64,000 bases of DNA from the NCBI GenBank assembly GCA_949825065.1, contig OX463848.1, positions 26,064,699 to 26,128,698 on the forward strand, written 5' to 3'. Made by a program: the position numbers and the translations under genes. Source of the DNA: Odontocerum albicorne. Taxonomy: Eukaryota; Arthropoda; Insecta; Trichoptera; Odontoceridae. This document shows positions 25,230-39,200 of this stretch, piece after piece. The first letter of the stretch is position 1. Each line of letters opens with the position of its first letter. Under the pieces are notes generated by a model, which saw nothing but the letters and a program-made list of their open reading frames with translations, did not search any database and was not told where the DNA came from.

Positions 25230-26454
25230 GCATTAACTTTGCAAAATAATTTTAAGAACCACCGTGCATTCCTTATAGAATAAGAAAAAATCATTTCACA
25301 AGTTTTAATATAAGTAAGTAGTTCAAAATAATTTTACTATCTAATTAAATGTTTATGTTAATGTAAATTCTTTTTATAAATATGCATTTATGTTATATGC
25401 TTGTACTCTTTAGTTCACCTTTGCATTCAAACTATTTTCAATTGTAAATGTTTTATGAAAAGAAGAAAATCCCTATCATTTTGTTTGATTATTATTCTTG
25501 GCATTTCTTAAAAAAATCATATTTAGACCCGTAGAATTTCAGAAAGTCGATTTCATAAGACATCTTAAAAGACATTTTTATATATCAAATATAAATATTT
25601 TTTGGAAGATAATGTGAGTGTTCATTTATTTTAGATATTTTAGTTCCAAATGAATGTTCATAACATTTAGCAGCCTTGTATACGTCACAATGGAAGTGGA
25701 TTGTACAGTGAATGTACACCTTCACTAAATTGATCATTGAATGTAGAAGAATATGTTTGAAAATAATAAATCTCTATTCACTAATTATATATCCTAGCTA
25801 GTGTTTGTTAAACTTTACTAACTAGGGTTAGGAAAAGTAAATTTAAAGCTTTTGATTAACATTTTTATTTATTGTAACAAGTCAAAGAATGATGACATTT
25901 TTACATGGATAAAGAGCCATTCTTCTTGCATTTACACTTCAGAATCTCGCAAGTGCAAGATGTTCATATTCTAGAACGTTCATTGATGACAAGCAGTGAA
26001 TTTACAATTTCATTAGTGAATGTAGATAGTTAACACTATAGTACACATTCACTGCTTACTTTGTGAAGGTGTAATAGCTTTACGTTCACTCACCATCTGC
26101 TTCCACTACATATACAACTGGAGTAATATTTTAAGAACATTTAATTACTAAAATTTCTAATCATATTATTGACAATATAAGAAAATATCAAATATTCCTT
26201 TCAAGTCAAACGCATCATTTTGAAATATTTTTCTTAATCATGGTATTAAATTCAGTTTATTTTACTTCTGTTTTAGGATTCAAAGAGAAGGAAAACAGAT
26301 ACTACAAAATAACCACATTACATTAAATCAATAATTAAACAACCAAAAGTATTCTGTAATTGTATCCTGAAATGGGTAATTCTGACTATATTTCTTCAAT
26401 TATTACATTCCCAAAAGGTATATAAACAAATTTTTCAGTTTTTACTATGATTTT
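25230..26454. other. TTC39C 3' flank with a candidate inverted-repeat element
   Basis: Just after the stop codon the DNA is AT-rich; an AATAAA is present at about 25766. From 25676 to 26115 a long imperfect inverted repeat is seen: TTGTATACGTCACAATGGAA and AATGTACACCTTCACT on the left answer TGAAGGTGTAA and CTTCCACTACATATACAA on the right. This may be a roughly 440-bp MITE. No target duplication is evident. Confidence 0.5.
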
Positions 26455-26910
26455 TGTAAGTGTCCTTGTTCTCTATATTGGCCATAAATGACAAGTATAG
26501 ACAAACTTATATCTTCTTCATCACATGCTCAATGCTAAGCATCACGGTCCTCTGCTGTCTGGAACTTAGTACACCACCTGTGTCTCCATGCTTCCCAGGC
26601 CTGGGCCATGTTGAATGCAGCACTTTAAGAAGATCCTTTCTTATTTGGTGCATACATCTTATAGGATACCTTTTTCTTGCTTGCTCCCATTCTGCCAACA
26701 GTTCCTGTCATCACCAGCTACTCCAGATTTTCATTATTCTTTCTGGCAGCGTACTCAAAGTATGTTAGGGTTCTTTTCTTGCATGTTGTTGAAAATCTTT
26801 CGGTAATATCTAATTTTTGGATGATATACTTAGTTCATCTTGCTGTCCATGGGATACGGAGTATCCGCCTCCCAAACCAAATTTCAAAGGCATCTGTCAT
26901 GTTTTTTTCT
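26455..26910 (-). pseudogene. LINE post-RT region remnant
   Basis: The minus strand encodes FEIWFGRRILRIPWTAR, then frame-broken TYFEYAARKNNENLE, AWEAWRH and TAEDRDA. These match the order of RTE/Jockey-like LINE C-terminal regions (MWxxRRMLRIPWTxR..., FGHxxRxxxxxLE...). Stops are present. Confidence 0.65.
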
Positions 26911-28652
26911 CATCTTATCTTATATAAAAACACTTATCCTTATTAATCTAATGTAAGACCCCTCTTTATTGTATTAGGAACACAGGAATCTCACAAAATG
27001 CCTCCATCATGGGCAGTTCACAGTCCAGCACTTCCCACCTTCCTACATTTTCAAAATAGAATAAAAAAAATTTAAAAAACACAATTATAAAATAAAATAA
27101 ATTTTAAGTAAGCTTATTTGTATATTGTTTGATGGCCTTTTTAAATAAAAACTCAATCATAACTCTAAAGTTGTATCACAACAGAAAATCAAAATTAACA
27201 GTACTTCAGTATTTATTATTATTTCATGTAAACTTTTGCTGGATGATCGAAATGGCTATTGTCGCTTGGTTCAAATTTATTTGCATAGATCAAAAAACAA
27301 GTGAACCTGGAGTGGCCAACTGTACTGATAGGATTTGTAAGAGTACATGACAATGAATACCTTCTCTCACCTTTTTACAATTTTTTATAAGAATCTGAAA
27401 TTATACAGATTTTTTTTTAGAATGGCCGTGATTTAAAATAAAATATTCAGCAATCAATTGTGTCGACAATAATGGTAAAAAAATAAAACAATTTGTTTTT
27501 AAAGAGGTATTTTGTACACACACGGAATAAAGTAAATATCTTGGAAGGGAATTGTAATTTACAAAATGGACTTAAAAGACCAGCGCCAAACACCAAGCAT
27601 CTGTTTACATTATGGTCACGAGTATTCATAGTTAAATAGGTGTGTTTTGTACGCACACAACAACTTGTTATGTGTTTTAGATGTCTCTTTGAAGATGGTG
27701 TCTGCAAAATTTTTGTAACATTGAACAAATTTTAAGAAACATTGATACAGCAAGAATTTGAAATATCTTGTTCACATATTATGGTATAGATATTATTTTT
27801 TCTTAAAGATATTTGTAAATTTTACAGAAAAGAGATAAGTAAAGACAATTGAAATATTTTGTAATTTTTTACACCCACTTTATAATTTAAATTGGGTTTA
27901 AGAGAAAACATCAATTTTTATCAAACTTTTTAATTTAAAAAATGGAATATTCTTTTTTGTATAAAAAATGATACACATCTATTTTTAAATATCTCAAGTA
28001 TTAAATAAGATACTTGTATATTGTGTAACCTGGCTATTTCTTAAGATTTCTCTAATCATTGCAGTTCATATTGGCTTTTCTAAAATTCTAAACACTTTTC
28101 TTTAAGTCTAAAACATATTTTAAGGCACTATATTACAAAAGTTCAAATAAATGTATGGAAAAAAAGATTTCTGATTGCGCATGAAATATTATATTTATTA
28201 AAAGAAGTGAAAATATACACATAGTTAAAAAAGCATTAAAGAAGTCTATATTATCACTCACAGGTCACAAATGTATTATATTTTGTATTATTAAACAAGT
28301 AATATATACTCACAGTAGAAAGTATTAATATATTATATAACAAGAAATATGAACATTTAAACGACAATAGCTTTGAAGAAACAATTTATACAATATTAAT
28401 TATACCTATATATTTTCATAAAATATATTCAACTTGACGATTGATCTGCTTTTTTATTACTCTTTCCTCTCCTTCATATTATTCTCATTTGTTTTTATTT
28501 AGATAAAAATGTTTATCAAGTAATAAATTGGGTGAAAAATAAATTAGTGCAAGAAAAATAAAATGATTGTGGAAATCAGAGTATTTTTTTGATGGTTCAA
28601 AAGTTATTTCATCTACTTTTCAAATCTATCACATATCTTAGACTACTTAGAG
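26911..28652. other. Intergenic AT-rich DNA, nothing recognised
   Basis: No gene, exon or transposon end is visible. The sequence has many poly-A/T runs. It lies in the convergent interval between the TTC39C and SUN 3' ends. Confidence 0.5.
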
Positions 28653-30512
28653 TAGGCATGTCAAACTCGTTTTACCATATAATCTATTGTGTATTAGGCT
28701 GAGGGCTGCATATTTTCAATATTCAAAGATTAAGCAAAATAGGAGGTAAAAAGATGTTATTTATTTAAAAATATTTTACAGCATTTATAAAAAGAAGTAC
28801 AAAAATAGAAATAAAAAAAAATTATAGACAATTTTTCTCGAGTAATATTATTTTGTAAGGTTACTTACATCTTGATCTGTCTTAATTTTCAAGATTGACA
28901 ATGTTGATTAAAGAAAATTATTATTCGATTACAATATGCTCTTTGCAGACTACTACAGACTTTGATCTGCTTATGGCTCGAATGCGTTCATTACAATTCT
29001 CTGAATCGGTCATTGTCTGGTTTTCGACCTATTTAAAAGGAAGACAACAATCTTGTAAATACCAAGAGCGTATATCTGAATGGACTGATCTCTCCAAGGT
29101 GGAATTCTTTCTCCACTCCTTTTTTCTATATTCATCAACCCAATAACATCATCTCTTAAGTGTTCTTATCATTTGTATGCAGATGATATGCAGATATACA
29201 TATATTAATTTTGATCCAAATTTCTTTCACACGACTTTGAACGATTTAAATGCGGACCTTCAATTGATCTCGGAGTGGACTGGGGAGCATGGCTTACTCA
29301 TTAATCCTAAGAAGTCTCAAGCGATCCTCATTGGCAGCCCTCAGCTTCTCAGTAAATTCAACACTGACTTACTTCCTCCAATATTACTTGATGGCTCTAT
29401 CATACCATTACATAAAACTGTTAAAACCTAGGAGTGCTAATAGATAACACTCTCTCATGGCGAGATCAAATAAATGAGGTAACCCAAAGGATCTTCTTCA
29501 GCCTTCATTCCCTTAAAGTGTTGCAAAGATTCCTGCCTACTAAAACCAAAATTTTACTTGTGCAATCTCTGCTCTTTCCGATTCTGAACTATGCGGACGT
29601 CTGTTACTTGGATGTTACAGAGAAACAGCTGGACAAATTACAGCGTCTTCAAAATGTTTGTCTAAGATTTATTTTCAACCTACGAAAGTATGATCATATA
29701 ACTTCATACCAGAAGGCATTGAACTGGTTGAATGCTAGAAATAGACGCCAAATTCACATATTGTCTCTATTGTATAATATTCTCAACTGTCCCACCGCCC
29801 CTTCATCTCGCCGAAAATTTTCAGCGTCTTTCCAATCATGGATTAGCGCTACGCTCAAATAGAGATTGTTTATTGGCCTTTCCAGTTAACCGCTCCTCTT
29901 TTTTTACATCGTCCTTTACTGTCCATGCAGTGAGACTCTGGATCAGTTACAAACCAATATAAGACTCGCTCCGTGCTTGGCATACTTTAAGAATCAACGG
30001 AAAAAACTCTTAATTTCTAGTCAGCAAAATGAAGCGTTTCATTTTTGATTTTTTTTTCTTTTCCTTTCCTTTCCACCATCCCTTCCTTTTCCTTTGATTG
30101 ATGATACCTCACTTTATATGAAAAGGAATGTTCGGGTGATTGTCCGTCTTTGTGGGGTTTATGGGCATATGCTCACGTATTTGTTTATGGATTTTGTGGG
30201 GATGAATAGTCATTTGAATTATTAATGCGACCATGTAACTTGCTTCATTTACTTTTGTCTGGTTGGTTTGAAGAGGTTGCCGCCTGGCAATAAGCTCGTC
30301 AGATTGTATTTGCAATAAAAGTGTTAAAAAAGAAAAAATATGCTCCTGAACATAGCCAATATATGTGTAACAAAAGATAATACTTAATGAAACTGATCTG
30401 CGTATAAATATTCTATCTTTTAATAAAAAAAGAAGTCTCAGTGGGCCACATGTTGGTTGGCCACATGTTGGTTGGCTACATGTGGCCCGCAGGCTGCATG
30501 TTTGACATCCTA
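28653..30512. mobile_element. hAT-type non-autonomous element, split by a LINE
   Basis: The left end TAGGCATGTCAAACTCG is matched by the right end, whose reverse complement is TAGGATGTCAAACATG. GGCCACATG/CATGTGGCCC sequence lies just inside the right end and a related GGGCTGCATA stretch inside the left. This is the common GGxxTGTCAAAC hAT-MITE type. The central 1.4 kb is a foreign LINE (28940-30340), so the element was interrupted. A short CCACATGTTGGTTGG duplication sits near the right end. No clear target duplication remains. Confidence 0.55.
28940..30340 (+). mobile_element. Jockey/CR1-like LINE, 5' truncated and decayed
   Basis: Reverse-transcriptase pieces appear in order: DFDLLMARMRSLQ, IVWFSTYLKGRQQS, YADDMQ (frame-broken), INPKKSQAILIG, VLIDNTLSWRDQI and NYADVCYLDVT, with YQKALNWLNARNRRQIH near the C terminus. 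A GV-rich part of the RT is deleted and the frame breaks several times. The 3' UTR ends with GGTTTGAAGAGGTTGCCGCC and TGGCAATAAGCTCGTCAG before an A-rich end at about 30335. This 3' end matches the tails of the SINEs in this window. Confidence 0.8.
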
Positions 30513-30539
30513 GTATGGCTTACCAAATGCAAAGACTAA

Positions 30540-31205
30540 CAGCCATCTCAACACCTTTCACAAATTAGCTGAGGCTTGTTGAGGATATAGCATGCCTACT
30601 CTGCATACAACAGCGATGGTCTTTGTGTGCTTTATAGTAGAGTACTGTGACATTTGGCTTATAAGCACCCACACAAACCTTAATGATACCCAGCTCAATG
30701 AGGCAATGTGGACAGTCAGTGGCACTCGAAAATCAACTTGTTTGGCATGGCTTCCGGTTCTTGCAAACCTGCTACCTCCTAATATATGACGCGCAGATGT
30801 CTCAATGAGGAAATACCAGGAGGACACACTATCAATGCATGTGGGTGTTTCTTGCCCTCCTACGACTTGCCTTAGATCCTGACAATCTTTCCGAATTAAT
30901 GGATGGCTGAGAAGAGTGTCAGCTCACCAAAGAAATGGAATTGATCCTTGGTCAAAAATCTGATATCAAAGGATTTGACTTGCCGCAAAAATTGTTGTGT
31001 AACCATGTACACTTAGATGTGTACATGATTGCAATGCAAACACCTTGCATAGATGGGGTTTAATTGATTTCCCATTGTGCTTATGTGGTATAATCCAGAC
31101 TGTCAGTCACATTGAGGAAGTGTTCAATATATTAATTTCCTAGAAGACTGGATGAGATTCATTACGCTATATCATGGATGAGAAACCTGAACATCTGACT
31201 GTGAA
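30540..31205 (+). pseudogene. LINE C-terminal remnant, second lineage
   Basis: The plus strand encodes LHTTAMVFVCFIVEYCDIW, then LNEAMWTVSGTRKST and WLPVLANLLPPNI, followed after breaks by LHRWGLIDFPLCLCG and VSHIEEV. This is the Jockey-superfamily C-terminal pattern with a CxCG...SHIxxxC-like knuckle. It is unrelated in sequence to the LINE just upstream. Confidence 0.7.
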
Positions 31206-32464
31206 AAAGAAACCATAAAATAGAAAAGAAGAATGCAAAGTTAATATACTGGGAGAGTCATGGACAAAAGGAGACTTTAAACCTAGGATCTCGTAAATTA
31301 AAATATATATTATATATACAATTTTTTTTTATAAAATTACATTGTCTGCCATATCATATCAATGTTAATTTGATACTTGGAAATATTAATAAAATAAAAT
31401 AATGATACTCTACATACATAGTAACATGATAATATATTGTTTAATTTGTATTCGACTTTACAATAGGACATTTTTTAATATTAAAATACTTATATATACT
31501 TGTATTTTTCATTTTGTGTCATTCCATTTTACTATTTCCCAGTTTTACTAGTTTTTTCCCATCATATTTCTAATTGATTGTAAGTTGAATTTTCTATGAA
31601 TCACTATTATAATTTGATTAAAGCAGACAATGAAGAGCTTATAAACTAAGTTCTGTTAAAAATAAAAAATCAGAATGAAAAGAAGAAACTAAGCTTCCAT
31701 TCTTTCTATGATACTGCCTCAGATTCAAAGAACCATTTCAAATTGTTGAAAAAGTTATAATTTTAAATATCAAATTGGGAGCAAATATGTGACTTGTAAT
31801 TTTCTAAAGACTACTGCCAAAATAAATCTTCAATTTATAATAAATAAGAGAAGGATGTCTTATATGTAAGTGAATCTTGTAAGAACAACTCCTTGCCCAT
31901 CCAGTAATACTACCAAAAGTGTTGCACCTTTCAATGAAGATACCTAAATAAGCATTTTATTTACTCACATAATTTATTTGAAGTTCTATAGAGAAAAAAT
32001 TGTAATATTTTTGACATACAATGTCAAATCTCATTATTGGGAACTTGTGAATAATATTTTCTCACTTTGAGAGTTCTTGCTTTATGAGCAAATGTTAGTA
32101 ACCAATTAATTAGATAATTTAGGAAATAACTGTATAATACATAAATATCATTGCGCACTGTCCCTTGTGGAGTAGCCAGGGTGAACAGATCTCCAAACCA
32201 GTTGGATAATGTTTTTCAGTGTTTTGGCTTATGATGCCGTTGTTTAAAAAATGTTGCTATTTTCATCTTCAGGGCTTGTTCGTAGTCAAGTTCACCATAA
32301 ACTGAATCGTTTTCAAAATATTGACATCATAAGCCAAACCATGCGGAAAAACACTAGGAAAAACTTTATCCAACTCATATGAAGAACCGTGAAAGCCTCA
32401 AAACATATAGATCTCCAAATGTTTCTACCCAAGCACCAACTTTTGCCTCCTCCTAACACATATC
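31206..32464. other. Intergenic DNA with an imperfect inverted repeat
   Basis: Mostly featureless AT-rich sequence. From 32201 to 32375 an imperfect inverted repeat is present: GTTGGATAATGTTTTTCAGT and GGCTTATGATG on the left answer CATCATAAGCC and AAAAACTTTATCCAAC on the right. No coding motifs. Confidence 0.5.
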
Positions 32465-33120
32465 ATCATATATAATCCTATTATTCATACTTTTTACTTC
32501 ACCTGCTCTTCAAATCTGGTCCATTTGATTCAGCCATGTTTTCCTCGGTCTACCTTGTACACGTACTTATGACTTGTATACTCGCTTAGTTATTCTTTCA
32601 TCACTCATTCTCTCCACATACCCAAACCATCTTAATACTCCTTTCTTCATCTTACCTAAATCATGCATTCATTTCTGATATCTTCATTTCGACTTCTTTC
32701 ATACATTGCCAGTCTGCAAATTTTTCTTAGTGAATGCATCTCCACAGCATTTTTCTTAGTGAATGCATCTCTTTCTTCTATCAAGTCCATGTTTTACATC
32801 CATATGTCAAGGTGGACACCAACACATTACGTATTGTCATTTTTGTTACTTTTGATATAGCGCGGTTGTTGTATATTACATTAAATGCTCCATTCGCAAC
32901 TCTTCTTTCAACTCACCCATCACACATAAACATACTATTTGCCAGATAACAGAACTCATCAACCTGCTCCAGTTTCTTTGAGTTAACCCATACATTGCAC
33001 AACCTTTTACCACACCTCTTTCTATATAGCCGTAACCTTTGATTTCACTACATTCCTTTTCAAATTAGGCATCTTTCATACAGCTCTTTTATCGTATCTT
33101 TTAAATCGCCTTCATATAAT
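32465..33120 (-). pseudogene. LINE RT C-terminal remnant
   Basis: The minus strand encodes VNSKKLEQVDEFCYLANSMF, then VTKMTIRNVLVSTLTYG and, after breaks, KKGVLRWFGYVERMSDERI. This is the standard order of the RT thumb and tail in RTE-like LINEs. A 31-bp direct duplication (CATTTTTCTTAGTGAATGCA repeated) lies near 32725-32770. Dead copy. Confidence 0.7.
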
Positions 33121-33214
33121 CGTATAAAAAAATTTAAAAATACTCAACTCACATTAGATGAAACATAAAAATAATGTACTATTAAATATTGTAACTTTAA
33201 GTGTATTTTATAGT

Positions 33215-36200
33215 TCATGGTTGTAATTTTCCATGGATTCTGATCCTATAAACACAAGTGTACTCAGGATTGCCCCAATTGGAGTGTATTTTCAGTAAAA
33301 TAATCTCAAATGGAGTAGGGGTGTCATATTGCACATCAAAATATTGTATAGGTTGACCATCTTTATCGTAGTTAAATTCACCAAAAAAAAAACCATTGCT
33401 CTCTGAACTATCTTTGAGACCCTGTTGGAAAACATTATTTATATTATTGTTATGCATAGGCAGATTAAACTATACATATACATATATCCTTAATACTATT
33501 GAAAACTAGGGAGAAAAGTACAGATGACTCAACAGCCTTCTGTACAGATGTTCAGCACATAAATACATAGCTATGGACCTTTATCATTTGAGTCTCATAA
33601 AAATTAAAACCTGCCAATTTCTTTATAATCAAATATAAAACAGAGAGTCATTTTTAATTATTATATATGGAAAAGTATTAAGTTTTATAGCTAACACATT
33701 TTATACATTCATTCATTATCAGTCTTCTTAATATTTCAATGCTGGACATATGGCTCCATTTGGTCCTATTCTGCATCATACATCTCCACTGTGGTCCTAC
33801 ATAGACTTTAATATGAGACCATCGGGACTTTTATGTGCTATTATTTGTTTGTCCAATCCTGGATCGCAACATGACCAGTTTCTCGGTCAAATGGTTTAGA
33901 AAATTTCTCTTTTTTTTTAATTTACATTTACATATTTTCATATTTCAAAATAAAAAACATAAGAAAAATTTATTCCCTCACCCATATGCTGAATTTCTTG
34001 GGAGCAGAAGATATTTCTTGCGTAGGAGAAATGGTCGCAGGGATGTGTTCAAGAGTAGTTCCAGTTATAAACACCTTGGCTAGTAGTTTGATCACCACGC
34101 AGCCTTCATCTCTTTGAAAAGCCCAGCACTGACCCGGAGACATATTTGGCTGAAAGATAATTATAAGACTCAAGAAAAAAAACAGTTGAAGTAAGCTGAA
34201 GGAGCACAGAAGAGGAACAAATGGCAGTCCTTCGAGACAATGGACCCTTGACCCACATAGGACAAGAAGAAAAGCGAGAGGGAGAGGTAATGCATACTCG
34301 TATGAGAGCATATGTTACATACTTATCAATATAAAGAGTAAATTCCTATTAATATTAACATTGGTTTTAGTTTTAATATTAACCTATCCCTCGATTATGG
34401 AACCAAGAAGCTGTCATTAAATTGGAAAATAACAAATCGAAAGGCATACCAATTCAACGTGGAGTCCGACAAGGTTGTATTTTGTCACCTATGTTATTCA
34501 AACTGTACTCTGATATAGTTTTCAAGGAAGCACTATATAACTTGAATCTGGGGGTCAAAGTGAATGGTGTATTTTTTTATTTATTTATTTATTATTACAC
34601 ATGACAAGAAATATACATAATTTTCGAAAAACAACAGGTAATTTAATTTGGACATTTTAATGGATCTGAGTTTGTTGCCTTTCATTTGTCGTATCCCCAG
34701 TAAACTAGGCTTTTGCCTGTATCTCACAGAGGATATTTAGCATGAAAAAATAAATCGATACTTCTTTCCGATTTTTGATTACACAAAAACAAAATCCCGT
34801 TGCACATTCTCATCAAACTGACAAACAGTGACACTCAATTACAACTGGAAACATCATGCAAAATCAAACTCTTCACACATCATCACTCCAGAAAGACCAA
34901 AAATGTTTATCCCATAATATACCGCACACAATCATAAGAATAAAAATAAAAACAAAAATATACAGAAATACAAAACAACAAGAAGAAACTCACACTCAAT
35001 AGTCCACACAAATCTTTTCCACACATCATTCATCCTGAAAGCCCAAGTACTCAAAATCCTATTGCAATAACAACCACGCTCCGATCAACTGTCTAAATGG
35101 TTTTCCTCCCTTTACCTTTAATGAATTCGGCACGCCATTGTATGTCATGGGAGCCAAATAAGCATATTGCCTTTGGGAAAAAGAAGTTTTAACTCTAGGG
35201 ATGGTGAACATTTCATTAGTTGCCATGCATGTCATGTGTCTCTGCTGAGTCTGCATCTTCCCTTCCTCTCGATGGTAGTGCCAGAGAATGCGTCAATAAT
35301 ATCAGGTATGCAGATGATACGGTTGTTTCGGCAGACAGTATTGACGACCTTCAAACGCTTATAGATAGAATTAATGAAGCCGGTGTGAGGATGGGGCTGA
35401 ACATGAACGTGAGTAAAACTATAAGTTCATGGTGTTTGGCCAGCAGGATCACACAGGAGCACGTCTTACATTGAACGGTGCTGATATAGAGAGTGAAAAA
35501 ATTTAAATACCTCGGAAGTATCTTAGTGGAAGACCTCGACCCAGAAACTGAAATCAAGTGCAGAATTGAATCATCTCGTGCGGCTTTTAATAAAATGAGA
35601 AGCGTATTCTGCGATGATAATCTAAACTTGAAACTTCGACAACGGTTAATCAAATGCTACGTTTGGCCAGTGTTATTGCATGGAGTGGAATCATGGACCC
35701 TCAAAGTTGGTAGTATGAACCGACTGGAAGTATTCAAAATGTGGATGCACCGGAGAATGCTACGGATACCCTGGACGGATATGGTCAGCAGCACAAGGGT
35801 TCTTCAAAGAGCCAAAGTTGATAGAGAGTTGCTGACTAATATTAAAATCCGAAAGGTGTCCTACTTGGGTCATGTACTTAGAGGAGCAAAGTACAAATTA
35901 CTGCACCTGATCATCCAAGGCAAAATAAAAGGCGGAAGAGGTGTTGGCAGGAGGCAAATGTCCTGGCTCCGCAATATACGTGATTGGACTGGCTAAGGGG
36001 CGTTGGAGATCTTTTTTGGGCTGCCGGGGACAAAGATGTCTACTCTCAGGTGATATTCAACGTTGGGAGGACCTGACATGACACTGGGAAGAAGAGAAAT
36101 ACCTTGATTTATGTATATACTTTTTACCTGGTTTTACCTCAATGGGGTTAAGAAAAATCGACTTTCACATTGTTTGAATTTTGTTTTTTGACAATTAAAC

Positions 36201-39200
36201 ATCTGGGTGGCGTGTTCTCGCCTCCTCAATCAGCATACTTGTCACTAGAGGTCAGATCGACAGAGAGGTAAACTAGCAATACAATAAATAGCTATATATA
36301 CAATATTTTTCTGTCACTTCTCATTATTTTATTCTAACATCAAATAATAATTAGTACCACTGTATCGAAAAAACTTATATTTTTACCAATGAATAAAAAT
36401 GTTTTATTAAAACATTCTTTGATCTTTATTAACGTACTGCACTCCGATAGCCAATATTCTGGCTTTTGAACATTTGGTTGCTAGCTCCGATAGCCAAAAT
36501 AGTGGCTTTCCCGAGCGGTAACTTTGAACCTTGGTTTTCCCCATTTACCGATAACATTCTGTTAATTTTATTTCACAATGGTGTACATAAAGGTTTAAAT
36601 ATTCCCTAAAATGTCTTAATATTTAAAATAAATTAAATGATTAGCTTATATATTGTTTCTTAGAATTTTGGCGTTTTTGGGCTGCTTCGTATTTTTCTGT
36701 GTGCCGTTTTATTTGGTCAGTCTGTATCGGTACGTTGTTCGCTGCGGAGCTCCTCCTACTACTGTGGTGACCATTATTCTGTGAACTTTTCAAAACTAAA
36801 ACTATTGAATATTTTTAAATATATTTTTATCACCATGGATCGATTTAAGGAATATTTTAAAGAAAGCAAGGAAAACGGCGTATTTAGTAATATTAGTGAA
36901 CATAGTGAAATTATAAATCAAAGTGTAAATAATATTGAATCTTCCTTGAATAATGCTTTTGAAAACATTGAAGACTTCCAACCTGACTGTGATGATGACC
37001 TTTTGATATTTGATAATGTTGACTCTATTGTGAATAATTCTATGTTAAATGATAACGACTCAGATAGTGGAAGTGATATCCAAGTGCGACCAAGTAAAAG
37101 AAGGCGAGCTGTTTTTTCAGAAAGTGATACAAATAGTGCTACCTGGGAAATTTTAAGTAATATTTTTCAACCAAAAGTGTATAATTTTTCCATTGGTAGC
37201 AGACGCGTCGGTCCTAATATTCCATCAAATTGTAATGAGCCTCTAGATTTTTTCAAATTGTTCTTTACTGGTGAACTAATGAAATCCATAGTCAGTAACA
37301 CTAATAATTTGCAAATAATATTATTTCAAAAACTCAAAATTTAAGTAAAAATTCTCTTTGGCATTCTTGGAGAGATTTTGGATGAAGGAGAATTTAGAGC
37401 TTTCTTGGGAGTCATTTTAAATATGGGAGTGAGACCACATCCTAATCTCCAAGATTTCTTCTCGACTGCTTTTGTCGCTTACTCGCCATTTTTCAGGAGT
37501 GTTTTTAAAAGAGATCGTTTTTTACAAATATTTTGGATGCTACATCTCAATTCCAATGAAACAGATAATAACGAAACACTTGAAAAGAGTTGAAAAAGTA
37601 AATGGATTTATGCAACATTTAGATAATAAATGTAGAGAACATATGATACCCAGTAAAGAAATAGTAGTAGACGAATCTGTAGTCAATTTTAAAGGCAGGA
37701 TTTGTTTTAAAACTTATAATCCAAACAAACCAAATAAATGGGGAATCAGGATATACATTTTGGCGGATTCGGGATCTGGTTATATTTATTCATTTATTCC
37801 GTATTATGGTGCCGTAACCACAAATAGGTTCATTAGACCTGATCTCCCGTTTACTTCAAGAATTGTTTTGCACCTATACAACAATTTATTAATCTCCATT
37901 CCTGAAGCTGAAGGCTATCATATGTTTACTGACAGGCTATATACAAGCCCGCAATTAGGAGAAGAATTGATGAAGTTAAAAACTCATTTAACAGGTACAA
38001 TAATGACGACTAGAAGGCATATCCCATTACCAATAAAAAATGCTAAATTGAAGTCAGGTGAAACAATTACATGTGTCAAAAATAACGAATTGCTTCTTGC
38101 TTGGAAGGACAAGAGAATAGTTACAGTATATACCAATCATTATTCAAACGATTATAAAACTGTAAGAAGAATAATGAGAGGTGGCGAAGAAGAAACCATA
38201 ATAAAACCGAATATGATAATAAATTCGTCGATGAAACGTCGTCGATGAAACGAACAAATTTGCAAATGCTAAAATTAGAAAAATTAATCCTGGAAAAAAA
38301 TCGATGTGGAAAACATGGAGAGATTGGAAAGAAGAAGAATTAAAAGCATTTCTAGGTGTTAATTTAAATATGGGAATAAGACCTCATCCTCATCTTCAAG
38401 ATTTTTTTTCGACGGCATTTACAGCGCATTCGCCATTTTTTAGATATATTTTTAAAAGGGAACGTTTTCTACAAATATATTGGATGCTACATTTACACAA
38501 CAACGAAGATATCAATCGCCGGGAAACAAGTCTTCAAAATCGAATTAACAAAGTCGATTTGTATATGAAGCATTTAGATGAAAAATTCCGAGAACACTTC
38601 TTTCCCGGAAGAGAAATAGTTGTTGACGAATCTGTAGTCAATTTCAAGGGAAGAATTAGCTTCATGACATACAATCCGAATAAGCCAACTAAATGGGGTA
38701 TTCGTTTATATGTATTGGCTGATTCCAGTTGTGGATATATATATTCATTTATTCCATATTACGGCTCACTTACAACTGAGAAATTGATAAGACCTGATCT
38801 TCAATTTACGTCCAGAATCGTTTTGCAATTATATAGCAATTTATTGCTTTCAATTCCAGAATCAGAAGTTATCATATGTTCACCGATCGATTTTATACCA
38901 GCCTTCCGCTTTCCGATGAATTGCTGAAGTTGAAAACACATTTAACAGGAACGATTATGACGAATAAAAAAAATTTGCCAACAGCCATAAAAAAAAAACA
39001 AAATTAAAACCAGGCGAAATAATAGCATACGGAAGTGACAATGTTATGGTTCTTGCTTGGAAGGATAAAAGAGTGGTGACAATGCTAAGCAATTGGCATT
39101 CTAATGAATCAACTATAATAAGAAGAATAAAAAGAGGGGGAATCGAAGAAGACATCGTCAAGCCAGAAGTGGTGATAAATTATACCAAATATATGGGAGG

